Source of the DNA: Methanobacteriota archaeon
GTDB taxonomy: Archaea; Methanobacteriota; Methanobacteria; Methanobacteriales; Methanobacteriaceae
NCBI GenBank assembly: GCA_023411115.1
Contig: JAEYPF010000010.1
Location: forward strand, 186,001 to 250,000
Length of the DNA stretch: 64,000 nt
Direction of reading: 5' to 3'
Shown: piece by piece, positions 56,881-64,000 of the stretch
How the letters are laid out: every line of letters starts with the position of its first letter
Position numbering within the stretch: position 1 is the first letter of the stretch
Notes under the pieces: generated by a model
Database searches by the model: none
The model's input: the letters and a program-made list of their open reading frames with translations, nothing else
Told to the model about the DNA's origin: nothing
Position numbers and translations under genes: made by a program

Positions 56881-56926
56881 ATGTGACTATAGTCACGTAA
56901 TGGACCATTCACTTTAAATAATATTA
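56881..56926 (+). repeat. 46-bp repeat with 14-bp palindrome, copy 2
   Basis: Palindrome GTGACTATAGTCAC at 56883-56896 and 43 of 46 bases identical to 55782-55827. It ends 17 bp before hairpin A of element 3. The rest of the gene-free stretch 56528-57234 is AT-rich apart from this repeat and element 3. Confidence 0.65.
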
Positions 56927-56943
56927 GAATTCATAGAATGACA

Positions 56944-57062
56944 TAGTTTACTAATCTTTTGCTGGCACCCCCAATGTCAGGACCACTTTCAACTTAGTAA
57001 ACTAACTATTTAGGGATACTCCCAACTCACGATCCCATAGCGGAGTATCCTTAAGCCCTTTT
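56944..57062 (+). ncRNA. candidate structured RNA, element 3
   Basis: Hairpin A: TAGTTTACTAA (56944-56954) with TTAGTAAACTA (56994-57004), 11 perfect pairs; inside it CTGGCA/TGTCAG pairs (one G-U) and exposes the loop CCCCCAA. Hairpin B: TTAGGGATACTCC (57010-57022) with GGAGTATCCTTAA (57042-57054), one G-U pair, loop with GATCCC, followed by a T-rich tail that fits transcript end. Same two-hairpin layout as elements 1 and 2 but different stem sequences. Confidence 0.55.
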
Positions 57063-57234
57063 GTTTTAAAATTTATATTATCATTTTAATGTCATTATTT
57101 ACTAATAATAATTCATTTTAAGCTGTTATAAATAAATTCCTTAAAATTTAGATAGTTTCAAATATAATAAATTAATTTTTTTGCATAATATTTTATATAA
57201 TAAAGAACAACATTCAAGATGGAGGGGGGATTCA

Positions 57235-57681
57235 ATGAATTCATCAGGGCAGGTTAATGTTCTATTAGTAGAAGATAACCCCGCTGAAATTCGTATAATA
57301 ACTGAAATATTTAAAGAAAATGCCATTAATTTTGATATTACTAGTGTTAAAGATGGTATGGAAGCTATGGACTATTTAAATAAAATAGGAAAGTATAAAA
57401 ATTGTAAAACTCCTTCTTTAATTTTATTGGATTTGAATTTACCTAAAAAAAATGGTCTTGAAGTGCTTGAAGAGATTAAAAATGATAATATGTTGAAATG
57501 TATTCCTGTAATTGTTTTAACTAATTCTAGCGATGATAATGATATAACAGATGCATATATACATTATGCAAGTGCTTATATTGTTAAACCTGTGGATTTA
57601 GATACATTTAGCGAATATATAGATATTATTAAGCATTACTGGTTTAACTACGCAGTATTACCAAAAAAATCAAATGATTAA
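57235..57681 (+). CDS. single-domain response regulator (Rcp1-like)
   Basis: 148 residues: E13/D14 acidic pair, phospho-acceptor D66 in LILLDLNLPK, TNSS switch, IVKPVD, and the terminal HYWFNYAVLPKK extension typical of Rcp1-like regulators. A GGAGGGGGG tract lies before ATG 57235, which fixes the start; earlier in-frame TTG codons are not used. No output domain. Probably partnered with the hybrid kinase at 58598. Paralog of the regulator at 2352. Confidence 0.9.
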   Translation: MNSSGQVNVLLVEDNPAEIRIITEIFKENAINFDITSVKDGMEAMDYLNKIGKYKNCKTPSLILLDLNLPKKNGLEVLEEIKNDNMLKCIPVIVLTNSSDDNDITDAYIHYASAYIVKPVDLDTFSEYIDIIKHYWFNYAVLPKKSND

Positions 57682-57746
57682 TAAATATTACAAAAAAGTT
57701 ATATATTTCATAAAGAACAAATTATTTAACGTTCACTAAACATAAT

Positions 57747-57781
57747 GTTCCTGGACACTGCTCAATTGTGTGTCCAGGAGC
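57747..57781 (+). ncRNA. hairpin element 4 (CCTGGA stem)
   Basis: GTTCCTGGACAC (57747-57758) pairs with GTGTCCAGGAGC (57770-57781); the one non-Watson-Crick pair is U-G on the plus strand. The stem core CCTGGA/TCCAGG is that of elements 1, 2 and 5. It lies 65 bp after the response-regulator stop and could also act as its terminator. Confidence 0.5.
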
Positions 57782-57862
57782 TATAAAAAATCTGTACTAT
57801 TTTATTATGCATATTAAAGATTTACATTAGATACATTTTAAAAAATAAGAGTTGAGACCAAA

Positions 57863-58048
57863 TTGAATAATACAAAAAATACTTCTGAATATCTGTTAAA
57901 TAAAGCATATAAATGTAAATCGACTGAATTGGAAAATTTACTTCAAGAGATTGAGCTTGCAATCCAAAAAAGTGAAAAAAAAGATAATGTTCTTTTAAGG
58001 GCTAAAACAGTAGTAACCAGCAAATTAGCAGTAAATAATTGTAAATAA
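57863..58048 (+). CDS. small helical protein, TTG start, unknown function
   Basis: 61 residues (TTG-initiated MNNTKNTSEYLLNKAYKCKS, then TELENLLQEIELAIQKSEKK). GAGTTGAG stands 8 nt before the TTG and supports translation. Helical and charged; could be a small regulator of the neighbouring two-component proteins, which is inference from position only. Confidence 0.5.
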   Translation: MNNTKNTSEYLLNKAYKCKSTELENLLQEIELAIQKSEKKDNVLLRAKTVVTSKLAVNNCK

Positions 58049-58064
58049 TTTAAGTACAGAAGTC

Positions 58065-58286
58065 TTAGTTACTTTTAAATGTAACGTCAATTTCTGGACC
58101 ATTAGAAGTATTAATTAAACTAACTTTTGCTTTACTAATATCATATTTTTTACTTTTAGCTTCAAAATAAATACTTTCAATAATATCTGCAGCTTTTTCT
58201 TCAATTGATGTGGATAAAAGATAGTTATATTCTTTTAAAATGCTGATTAACTTCTGGTATTCATGTATAGAAAGTTTGTCCAACAT
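58065..58286 (-). CDS. small protein, unknown function
   Basis: 73 residues (MLDKLSIHEYQKLISILKEY ... KAKVSLINTSNGPEIDVTFK), helical N-terminal half and beta C-terminal half. GGAGG lies 6-7 nt before the ATG. It follows the 47-residue protein at 58322 by 35 bp on the same strand, so they may be one transcript. No family recognised. Confidence 0.62.
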   Translation of the reverse strand: MLDKLSIHEYQKLISILKEYNYLLSTSIEEKAADIIESIYFEAKSKKYDISKAKVSLINTSNGPEIDVTFKSN

Positions 58287-58321
58287 TTATATCCTCCAAG
58301 CAATTTAACCAATAGATCTTT

Positions 58322-58465
58322 TTACGAATGTTTATTTATTTGTTCTAATTCATTTACTAATTTATCTATTTTATTATCATCTTCACTGGTCCATTTTTTA
58401 TCTACTTTAAAATATAATGGTTTTAGAATATCTTTTAAGAGTTCTGCAGCCTTTTCTTTACTCAT
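58322..58465 (-). CDS. 47-residue protein, family copy 2
   Basis: MSKEKAAELLKDILKPLYFK ... KKWTSEDDNKIDKLVNELEQ: same length, start and KW-x-x-DD core as copy 1 at 56034. TTGGGGG stands before the ATG. Upstream of the hybrid kinase gene and divergent from it. Confidence 0.65.
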   Translation of the reverse strand: MSKEKAAELLKDILKPLYFKVDKKWTSEDDNKIDKLVNELEQINKHS

Positions 58466-58597
58466 AATATTCCCCCAATAAATATTATTAAATGGATTTT
58501 AAACTAAATAAATTTTATGATCAAATATAATTAAAAAAAATAAAATCTAAAATTAATTATAAATGATAATAATTACTAAAATATCCTAAGAGAATCT

Positions 58598-60166
58598 ATG
58601 CAAGCAAAAATCCTCATTGTTGAAGATGAATCCATTACAGCAATGGATATTAAAAGAACTTTAGAAATATTAGGTTTTGAAATACTTCCAATAGCTTCAG
58701 AAGGGGAAGAAGCTATTAAAACAGCAGAAAAATTAAAGCCAGATTTAATACTTATGGACATTAACTTAAAAGGGAAAATAAGCGGTATAGAAGCTGCTGA
58801 AAAAATAATAAATCTTTTGGATATCCCCATAATATATCTAACTGCTTTCTCTGATAAAAAAACGTTTGAGCGAGTTAAATTAACAAAACCCTATGGATTC
58901 CTCACTAAACCTATCAATCAGGAGGGATTGTGGGCATCTATAATAACTGCTCTTTATAAACATGACATTGATAAAAAGTTAGCAGAAAATAAAAAACGTT
59001 ATAAACTGTTTTTCAATAATCCCCTAATGGGTTTTGCATTATGTGAAATAATTACGGATAATGAGAATAATCCTATCGATTTTGTATATTTGGATGTTAA
59101 TCAGGCTTTTGAGGATTTTACTGGATTAAAAAAGGATAGCGTAATAAATATAAGAGTTACAAATGTATTCCCGCCTGAAGATGTTAAAGAAATTATTAAA
59201 ATATATGGAAAAGTTGCTTTAACTGGAAAATCAACCACTTTCGAATATCCAATGCCATCTTTAAATAAATGTTATGAGATTGCTGCTTTTTCACCTCAAA
59301 AAAATCAGTTTATAGCATTCTTTACAGATATTACAGAGCGAAAAAAAGCTGAAGAAAAATTAAGGGAACTACAACACAATCTTGAAGAAAAGGTTGAGGA
59401 AAGAACTGTAGAGGTTGAAGAGGCTTATCATAATTTAAAAGAAAAAAAATTAAGCCTTAAAGATACGATAAACGAATTAAAGCGTTCTAATAAGGAATTG
59501 GAACGTTTTACTTATATTACCAGTCACGATTTACAAGAACCATTACGTACCATTACCAATTATACACAATTACTTGAACGTAGATATAAAGGTCGTTTTG
59601 ATAGCGATGCTGATGAGTTTATGGATTTTATCACTGATGCTGCCATTAGAATGTCAAATATGATTCAAGGATTACTTGAATATTCACGTGTTGGAACTCA
59701 AAAAAACGAATTTAAATATTTTAATGCTGAAGATGCTCTTAAATCCGCTTTAGAAAATTTAAAAGTATCCATCGCTGAGTGTAATGCGGAAATTACGTAT
59801 GATACTCTCCCAGTAATTCATGCTGATGAAATTCAGATTATACGAGTGCTCCAAAATTTAATTAGCAATGCCCTTAAATTCCGTAAAGATATATTCCATC
59901 CCAGAGCGCATATTTCTGCAATTAAAGACGAGGATAATAAGGAATGGATTTTCTTAGTTGAAGATAATGGAATTGGATTAGAAGAACAATACACAGAGCA
60001 AATATTTGAAGTATTTAGGCGATTACATACTATTGACGAATATCAAGGCACAGGCATAGGGCTTGCAATCGTTGAAAAGATTATAAGTTATCATGATGGG
60101 CGTATATGGGTTGAATCACAATTAGGAGTAGGTTCAACATTTTACTTTACTATTCCGATTAAATGA
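58598..60166 (+). CDS. receiver-PAS-histidine kinase hybrid
   Basis: 522 residues. Receiver domain 1-120 with D10 and phospho-acceptor D54 (LILMDINLKG) and TKPI; PAS-like domain about 135-250 (LFFNNPLMGFALCEI, YLDVNQAFEDFTG, FTDITERKKAEEK); coiled coil; dimerisation/phospho-acceptor helix with H310 (YITSHDLQEPLRTITNY); ATPase with N-box LISNALKFR, G1 VEDNGIGLE and G2 GTGIGLAIVEK. A complete, active-looking cytoplasmic kinase without a membrane segment; the sensed signal is unknown. The kinase fragment at the window end is closely related. Confidence 0.92.
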   Translation: MQAKILIVEDESITAMDIKRTLEILGFEILPIASEGEEAIKTAEKLKPDLILMDINLKGKISGIEAAEKIINLLDIPIIYLTAFSDKKTFERVKLTKPYGFLTKPINQEGLWASIITALYKHDIDKKLAENKKRYKLFFNNPLMGFALCEIITDNENNPIDFVYLDVNQAFEDFTGLKKDSVINIRVTNVFPPEDVKEIIKIYGKVALTGKSTTFEYPMPSLNKCYEIAAFSPQKNQFIAFFTDITERKKAEEKLRELQHNLEEKVEERTVEVEEAYHNLKEKKLSLKDTINELKRSNKELERFTYITSHDLQEPLRTITNYTQLLERRYKGRFDSDADEFMDFITDAAIRMSNMIQGLLEYSRVGTQKNEFKYFNAEDALKSALENLKVSIAECNAEITYDTLPVIHADEIQIIRVLQNLISNALKFRKDIFHPRAHISAIKDEDNKEWIFLVEDNGIGLEEQYTEQIFEVFRRLHTIDEYQGTGIGLAIVEKIISYHDGRIWVESQLGVGSTFYFTIPIK

Positions 60167-60324
60167 GAATGGTACTTAAATTGAGTTTAGCCTATTAATA
60201 TATATCTAAAAATTAGTTTTAGTTTTTGAGTGCATATTTTTAGGTATTTTTTAAAAATTCTCTGTTATATTTGTTCATAATGATTAATCATGTACGTGAA
60301 GGTTTTTAAACCAGTATACCATAT

Positions 60325-60433
60325 CATAGCATGGATTGACTAGTAGTTGATCCATGACTCATATGTCTAATGACTTAAGTGCGTCACTTAAGTTCCTGGA
60401 CGCACATGACAAATCCCCCGTATGCGTCCAGGT
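60325..60433 (+). ncRNA. hairpin element 5 (CCTGGA stem, C-rich loop)
   Basis: Three hairpins: CATGGAT (60330-60336) with ATCCATG (60350-60356); ACTTAAGT (60373-60380) with ACTTAAGT (60386-60393); CCTGGACGCA (60395-60404) with TGCGTCCAGG (60423-60432) around a loop containing ATCCCCCG. The last uses the CCTGGA core of elements 1, 2 and 4. A 30-codon frame from ATG 60354 (MTHMSNDLSASLKFLDAHDK and on) also runs through it, so a peptide is an alternative. The gap 60167-60324 has nothing else. Confidence 0.5.
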
Positions 60434-60468
60434 AAAACCCATTTAAAAAAAAAATAAGCTAAATTACT

Positions 60469-60642
60469 TTACCAGCCTATATGGGATTTTAGTTCATCCC
60501 TCTGAGTTTCAAGCACCTTCAATCTTTCATTAAGAGTTATTTTTTGATTATCAATAGAAGATATTTCATCTTTTAAAATTTCAACACTTTTATCTATTTC
60601 TTTTATAAGATTGAGGTACTTTATTTTTACAGCTTCATCCAT
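60469..60642 (-). CDS. 57-residue coiled-coil protein
   Basis: MDEAVKIKYLNLIKEIDKSV, EILKDEISSIDNQKITLNER and LKVLETQRDELKSHIGW make one continuous heptad-patterned helix. There is no clear ribosome site; a TATA-like ATATAAG sits just before the ATG. Size and composition suggest a small dimeric coiled coil. Unknown role among the signalling genes. Confidence 0.5.
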   Translation of the reverse strand: MDEAVKIKYLNLIKEIDKSVEILKDEISSIDNQKITLNERLKVLETQRDELKSHIGW

Positions 60643-60732
60643 AACTTATATAGAATTTTAAAGTATTATTTAATTTTTTCTTATTAATCTACCAAATCAC
60701 AAGGAATTGCTATAATATAAAAAAAAGATAGT

Positions 60733-60877
60733 TTATGGCTTATTACATATTATTCTTAGCTCATTTATTAAGTTAGATACTTTAATATCATCTTCAGGTG
60801 CCCATTTTTTATCTATCATAACATATAATGATTTTAATATTTCTTTCAGGAGCTTTTCAGCTTTTTCTTTATCCCAT
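60733..60877 (-). pseudogene. broken copy 3 of the 47-residue protein family
   Basis: The frame DKEKAEKLLKEILKSLYVMI ... KKWAPEDDIKVSNLINELRI aligns with copies 1 and 2 along its whole length, but the ATG is followed by GGGATAAAG, so reading from ATG stops after two codons. Removing one G gives ATGGATAAAG and restores a 47-codon gene with a GGA-type ribosome site before it. Hence a one-base insertion directly after the start, or a sequencing error in the G run. Confidence 0.7.
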
Positions 60878-61128
60878 TTATAATTCCTTTCCAAAATTAT
60901 TATCTTCTACACAGTTCTTTCATCAATTGGAATTGCAAAGTAAAAATTATATAGAAGATTGTTTAAACAAGAGTTTAGTATTAAATAGCAACGATAATCA
61001 ATCATACAATTGAACTGGGAGATATTAATTCCTTTTGTTATATATTATTTCTTTTATAACACACTCCCTCCCATCAAAGACAGTTATAATCGTTAAATTT
61101 ATAAATAGGCATAAAGGAGGTGAAAAAG

Positions 61129-63597
61129 ATAAGAAAACAAATAATTACATCTAAAACTATTATTCCTTTACTTCTCATAAGTTTAGCATTGATCTTTTCA
61201 TTTACTATGGATACTGTTTCAGCACAATTTATGAGTCCTTCGCCAAATTCTAGTGTTATTTATGTGAATGGTTCAAATGGAAGCGATGATAACGACGGTC
61301 TTTCATGGGAAACAGCAAAACTCAGCATTAAAAACGCAACAGGAACTGTAAATATCAATGGAACAGTTTACATAGCAAATGGAACTTATACAGGAATAAA
61401 GAACACTAACATCCTTATTGATAAGAATATGGCCATTGTTGGTCAAAACCAGACTGGTACTATAATTGACGCCCAAAATAGTGGCAGAATATTCTACACT
61501 CCATATGGTGCAGGTGTTAACATTACACTATCTAATCTGACACTTAGAAATGGAAATTCAGGTGGAAGTGGTAGTGCTATCTTAGACGACAATGGTTTGG
61601 GCGTTTACAGCTATTTGAACATTACAAACTGTACATTCGAAAATAACCATGCAAGTGGCTGGGGTGGTGCTATATATGGCTTTAATGTTGTTTTGAATAT
61701 TGTAAACAGCAGTTTCACTGGTAACACTGCAGAAGGTCATGGTGGAGCTATTTCCTTCAGTGGAGAATCAGCAGCCAATATGAATGTAACTGGCAGTACT
61801 TTCACAAACAACAATGCAGATGGTAATGGTGGAGCTATTTACAATGGTGCTGATCTAACTATTAAAGACAGTAATTTCACTGGTAACACTGCGCCAAGTA
61901 CATCTATGTATAAAGGTAATGGTGGTGCAATTGACAATTCAGGAAATTTAGCTGTTATTGACAGTGCTTTCACAGGTAACACTGCACGTTGGACTGGTGG
62001 AGCTATTGAGAGTTCTGGCGCGTTAACAGTAACTGGTAGCACTTTCACAGATAACAGTGCAAGTCATGGTGGTGCTATTCACAACTATCAAGGTATTTTA
62101 AATATTGCCAGCACAACTTTCACTGGAAACACTGTAATTTATAATGGTGGTGCTATTCACAATCAGGGTACTTTGAATATAACTGGCAGTACTTTTACAG
62201 ATAACGCTGCAAGTCAGGGCGGTGCTATTTTCCATTACCAGGATACTGCAATGATTACTGGCAGTACTTTCACTGGCAATAGCGCAAGTTATTCTGGTGG
62301 AGCTATCAATGGAGGAGGTACATGTACTGTTATTGGCAGTACTTTCACTGGTAATACAGCAAATGATTATGGTGGAGCTATCCTAAATTATGATAGTTTA
62401 ACTGTTACTGGCAGTACTTTCACTGGCAATACTGCAATTGAAGGTGGAGCTATCATCAATACGGGTACTTGTACTGTTACTGGCAGTACTTTCACCAATA
62501 ACACAGCAGTTAATGGTGGAGCTATCTGCAATTATGGTACTAATACTTGTACTGTTACGGGCAGTACTTTCACTGGCAACAAAGCAACTGCAGGTATTGG
62601 TGGTGCTATTTACACTTCAAGTAGTTTAACTGCTCATTTCAATCGATTCTACAATAACACTGCAGTTAATGGTACTGCTATTTACTGTTATAGTGGTTCT
62701 GTGGATGCTGAGAATAATTGGTGGGGTTCAAACAACCCATATTGGAATAGCCTTATATCCGGATTTACTAATCCAACAAATTGGGTTATTTTAACAGTAA
62801 CAGTAAACCCTACAAACATTAATAACACCCAAACATCGGCTATTACCGCAGATTTCAACCACATTAATGGTGGCGGTGATTTAATTGGAGGACATATTCC
62901 TGATGGACCAATAACTCTCTCAATACCTTGGGGAAGCTTCACAAGCTTTGAAATAACTCATTCAGTCACATTAAACACTGTAAATGGCGTTATGACTTCC
63001 ATGTTCTATGCTAATGAAGGAGCAGTGAATTCATTATTCAATCCGGTGCAAGTGACAGCAACCGCTGATAATTACACTACAAATAACACAGAATCTGCAT
63101 ATATCAGAATCAACAAAACAGCAGACCTATACCTAAACATAATAAGCAGCAATAACAACCCACAAGTAAGAGAAACATTCACACTAACCTACAAACTCGG
63201 AAACAAAGGACCAGATAATGCAACAAATGTTACAATGACTATTCCATTACCAGAAGGTTTTGAAATATCACAAATCACTGGTGATGGAAACTGGACTTAC
63301 AATGCAAACACTAACACAATAACATGGACTTTAAATAACGTTCCTGTGGGTGATCCATACTTGTATATCTCAGGTTGGTCAAATCATGCTGGAACTTTCG
63401 TTTTCAGTTCATCAATCACATCAGATACTTACAATATCAACACTGAAGGCGTAACACCAATCACAATTAACGCAGTAAATGAAGTAAAAGCAGCAAGCAA
63501 AACAATACCAATGCAAAAAACAGGGTTACCAATAGCAGGATTAATACTGGCAATTCTTGCAGTATTAGGTGGTTTAGCAACCTCAAAAAGAAAATAA
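61129..63597 (+). CDS. adhesin-like surface protein with beta-helix repeats, probable ATA start
   Basis: About 822 residues. Signal peptide ending near VSA-QFM; SNGSDDNDGLSWETAK-type entry (here VNGSNGSDDNDGLSWETAK); then about a dozen repeats of roughly 22-25 residues of the form GGAI-N-x-G-x-L-x-V-T-GSTF-T-x-N-x-A (about 165-520) that build a right-handed beta-helix; a DUF11-like domain (LTYKLGNKGPDNATNVTMTI); and a C-terminal anchor KTGLPIAGLILAILAVLGGL with SKRK. Typical of methanobacterial adhesins. AGGAGG (61115-61120) lies 8 nt before in-frame ATA 61129; the only earlier NTG, GTG 61120, overlaps the SD itself. Confidence 0.88.
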   Translation: MRKQIITSKTIIPLLLISLALIFSFTMDTVSAQFMSPSPNSSVIYVNGSNGSDDNDGLSWETAKLSIKNATGTVNINGTVYIANGTYTGIKNTNILIDKNMAIVGQNQTGTIIDAQNSGRIFYTPYGAGVNITLSNLTLRNGNSGGSGSAILDDNGLGVYSYLNITNCTFENNHASGWGGAIYGFNVVLNIVNSSFTGNTAEGHGGAISFSGESAANMNVTGSTFTNNNADGNGGAIYNGADLTIKDSNFTGNTAPSTSMYKGNGGAIDNSGNLAVIDSAFTGNTARWTGGAIESSGALTVTGSTFTDNSASHGGAIHNYQGILNIASTTFTGNTVIYNGGAIHNQGTLNITGSTFTDNAASQGGAIFHYQDTAMITGSTFTGNSASYSGGAINGGGTCTVIGSTFTGNTANDYGGAILNYDSLTVTGSTFTGNTAIEGGAIINTGTCTVTGSTFTNNTAVNGGAICNYGTNTCTVTGSTFTGNKATAGIGGAIYTSSSLTAHFNRFYNNTAVNGTAIYCYSGSVDAENNWWGSNNPYWNSLISGFTNPTNWVILTVTVNPTNINNTQTSAITADFNHINGGGDLIGGHIPDGPITLSIPWGSFTSFEITHSVTLNTVNGVMTSMFYANEGAVNSLFNPVQVTATADNYTTNNTESAYIRINKTADLYLNIISSNNNPQVRETFTLTYKLGNKGPDNATNVTMTIPLPEGFEISQITGDGNWTYNANTNTITWTLNNVPVGDPYLYISGWSNHAGTFVFSSSITSDTYNINTEGVTPITINAVNEVKAASKTIPMQKTGLPIAGLILAILAVLGGLATSKRK

Positions 63598-63698
63598 TCT
63601 ACTATTTTTCTTTTATTTTTTTTAGACTATAATTATAAAGAAGTCATACAAAGATTATTTGCAAAAATAAGCAATTTAAAACAAAACTTTGCTATACT

Positions 63699-64000
63699 TT
63701 AACTTCTAATTGGAATTGTAAAGTAAAAAGTAGAACCTTCACCTAATTCTGATTCAACCCACATTCTACCATTATGACGCTCAACAATTCTTTTTACGAC
63801 CGAAAGTCCGATCCCAGTTCCTTGATATTCATCCCTTGTATGTAAACGTTGGAATATGTTGAAAATACGGTCAAAATATTGTTCTTCAATTCCAATACCG
63901 TTATCTGCGACGCTAAACACGTATTCATTCTCTTTTTCGTCTTTAAGTACTGAAATATGAATTTTCGGTGGTTCATCCTCTTTACGGAATTTAATGGCAT
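63699..64000 (-). CDS. C-terminal part of a histidine kinase (5' end outside window)
   Basis: Open from the right edge of the window: AIKFRKEDEPPKIHISVLKD, then the G1 box VADNGIGIEE, RIFNIFQRLHTRDEYQGTGI (G2) and a final EGSTFYFTIPIRS. About 100 residues of the ATPase domain are visible, so the N-box remnant and the sensor part lie beyond the end. Very similar to the C-terminus of the hybrid kinase at 58598, which suggests a duplicated kinase family. Confidence 0.88.
   Translation of the reverse strand, partial: AIKFRKEDEPPKIHISVLKDEKENEYVFSVADNGIGIEEQYFDRIFNIFQRLHTRDEYQGTGIGLSVVKRIVERHNGRMWVESELGEGSTFYFTIPIRS

Noticed and set aside
57181..57234. Longer response regulator starting at TTG 57181
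   Set aside because: The GGAGGGGGG tract directly before ATG 57235 and the normal receiver N-terminus fix the start there.
61839..62942. Open frames on both strands inside the adhesin repeats
   Set aside because: They result from the repeated codons of the beta-helix units and have no independent start signals.

Overview
The window looks like chromosomal DNA of a methanogenic archaeon of the order Methanobacteriales, most likely Methanobacterium or a close relative. It is AT-rich. It carries archaeal-type information genes (PriS/PriL primase, NurA-HerA-Mre11-Rad50, a RecJ/GAN-like DHH protein, class I CCA-adding enzyme), the archaeal 3-dehydroquinate synthase II, an MTH865-like protein, a DUF530-like protein, class III prepilin-like proteins, and a long adhesin-like surface protein with a C-terminal anchor. 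Shine-Dalgarno sites of the GGAGG/GGTGAT type are common, mixed with apparently leaderless genes that have a TATA box about 25-30 nt before the ATG. I found no rRNA, tRNA, CRISPR array, transposase or integrase.

Layout. 0-3.3 kb: end of a membrane-anchored protein, a small membrane protein, and a two-gene response-regulator operon whose second product carries a degenerate histidine-kinase module. 3.4-9.7 kb: valS, aroA, a small GTPase, an Exo5/Cas4-like Fe-S nuclease overlapping endonuclease III. 9.9-20.2 kb: two FxLYD-like membrane proteins, a TMEM175-type channel, a PIN protein, the DHH nuclease, a lipoprotein, a rubrerythrin-desulfoferrodoxin operon, an FAD/Rieske oxidoreductase and an MFS exporter. 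20.4-27 kb: the nurA-herA-mre11-rad50 DNA-end-processing operon. 27-34 kb: an SLC13-type anion permease behind a structured leader, small regulators, Hsp20, a secreted nuclease and three related secreted proteins. 34-43.4 kb: galE, a THUMP protein, prepilins, a MraY-like glycosyltransferase, DUF530 and metG. 43.7-50.2 kb: priL-priS, then an operon of DHQ synthase II, an HPr-kinase-like ATPase, thpR and cca. 50.4-55.4 kb: accessory genes. 55.6-61 kb: a signalling island with a response regulator, a hybrid histidine kinase, several proteins under 75 residues and repeated RNA-hairpin elements. 61-64 kb: adhesin and the 3' part of another histidine kinase.

Most notable observations. (1) Several genes have a perfect or near-perfect SD core placed 7-8 nt before a codon that is not ATG/GTG/TTG: three paralogous secreted proteins with ATT (30974-33668), a THUMP protein with ATC (36818), the adhesin with ATA (61129) and the anion permease with ACG (27229). 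For the three paralogs each ATT opens directly into a good signal peptide. (2) Between 55.6 and 60.4 kb there are five plus-strand hairpin elements. Two are clear copies of each other, and the non-Watson-Crick pairs I found in the main stems are G-U on the plus strand. Three have C-rich loops complementary to SD sequences, suggesting a family of regulatory RNAs. (3) A palindromic element is shared between the permease leader and the coding sequence of one secreted protein, where about 110 bp made of five hairpins are inserted in frame. (4) A family of 47-residue proteins has three copies here, one broken by a single extra G after its ATG.
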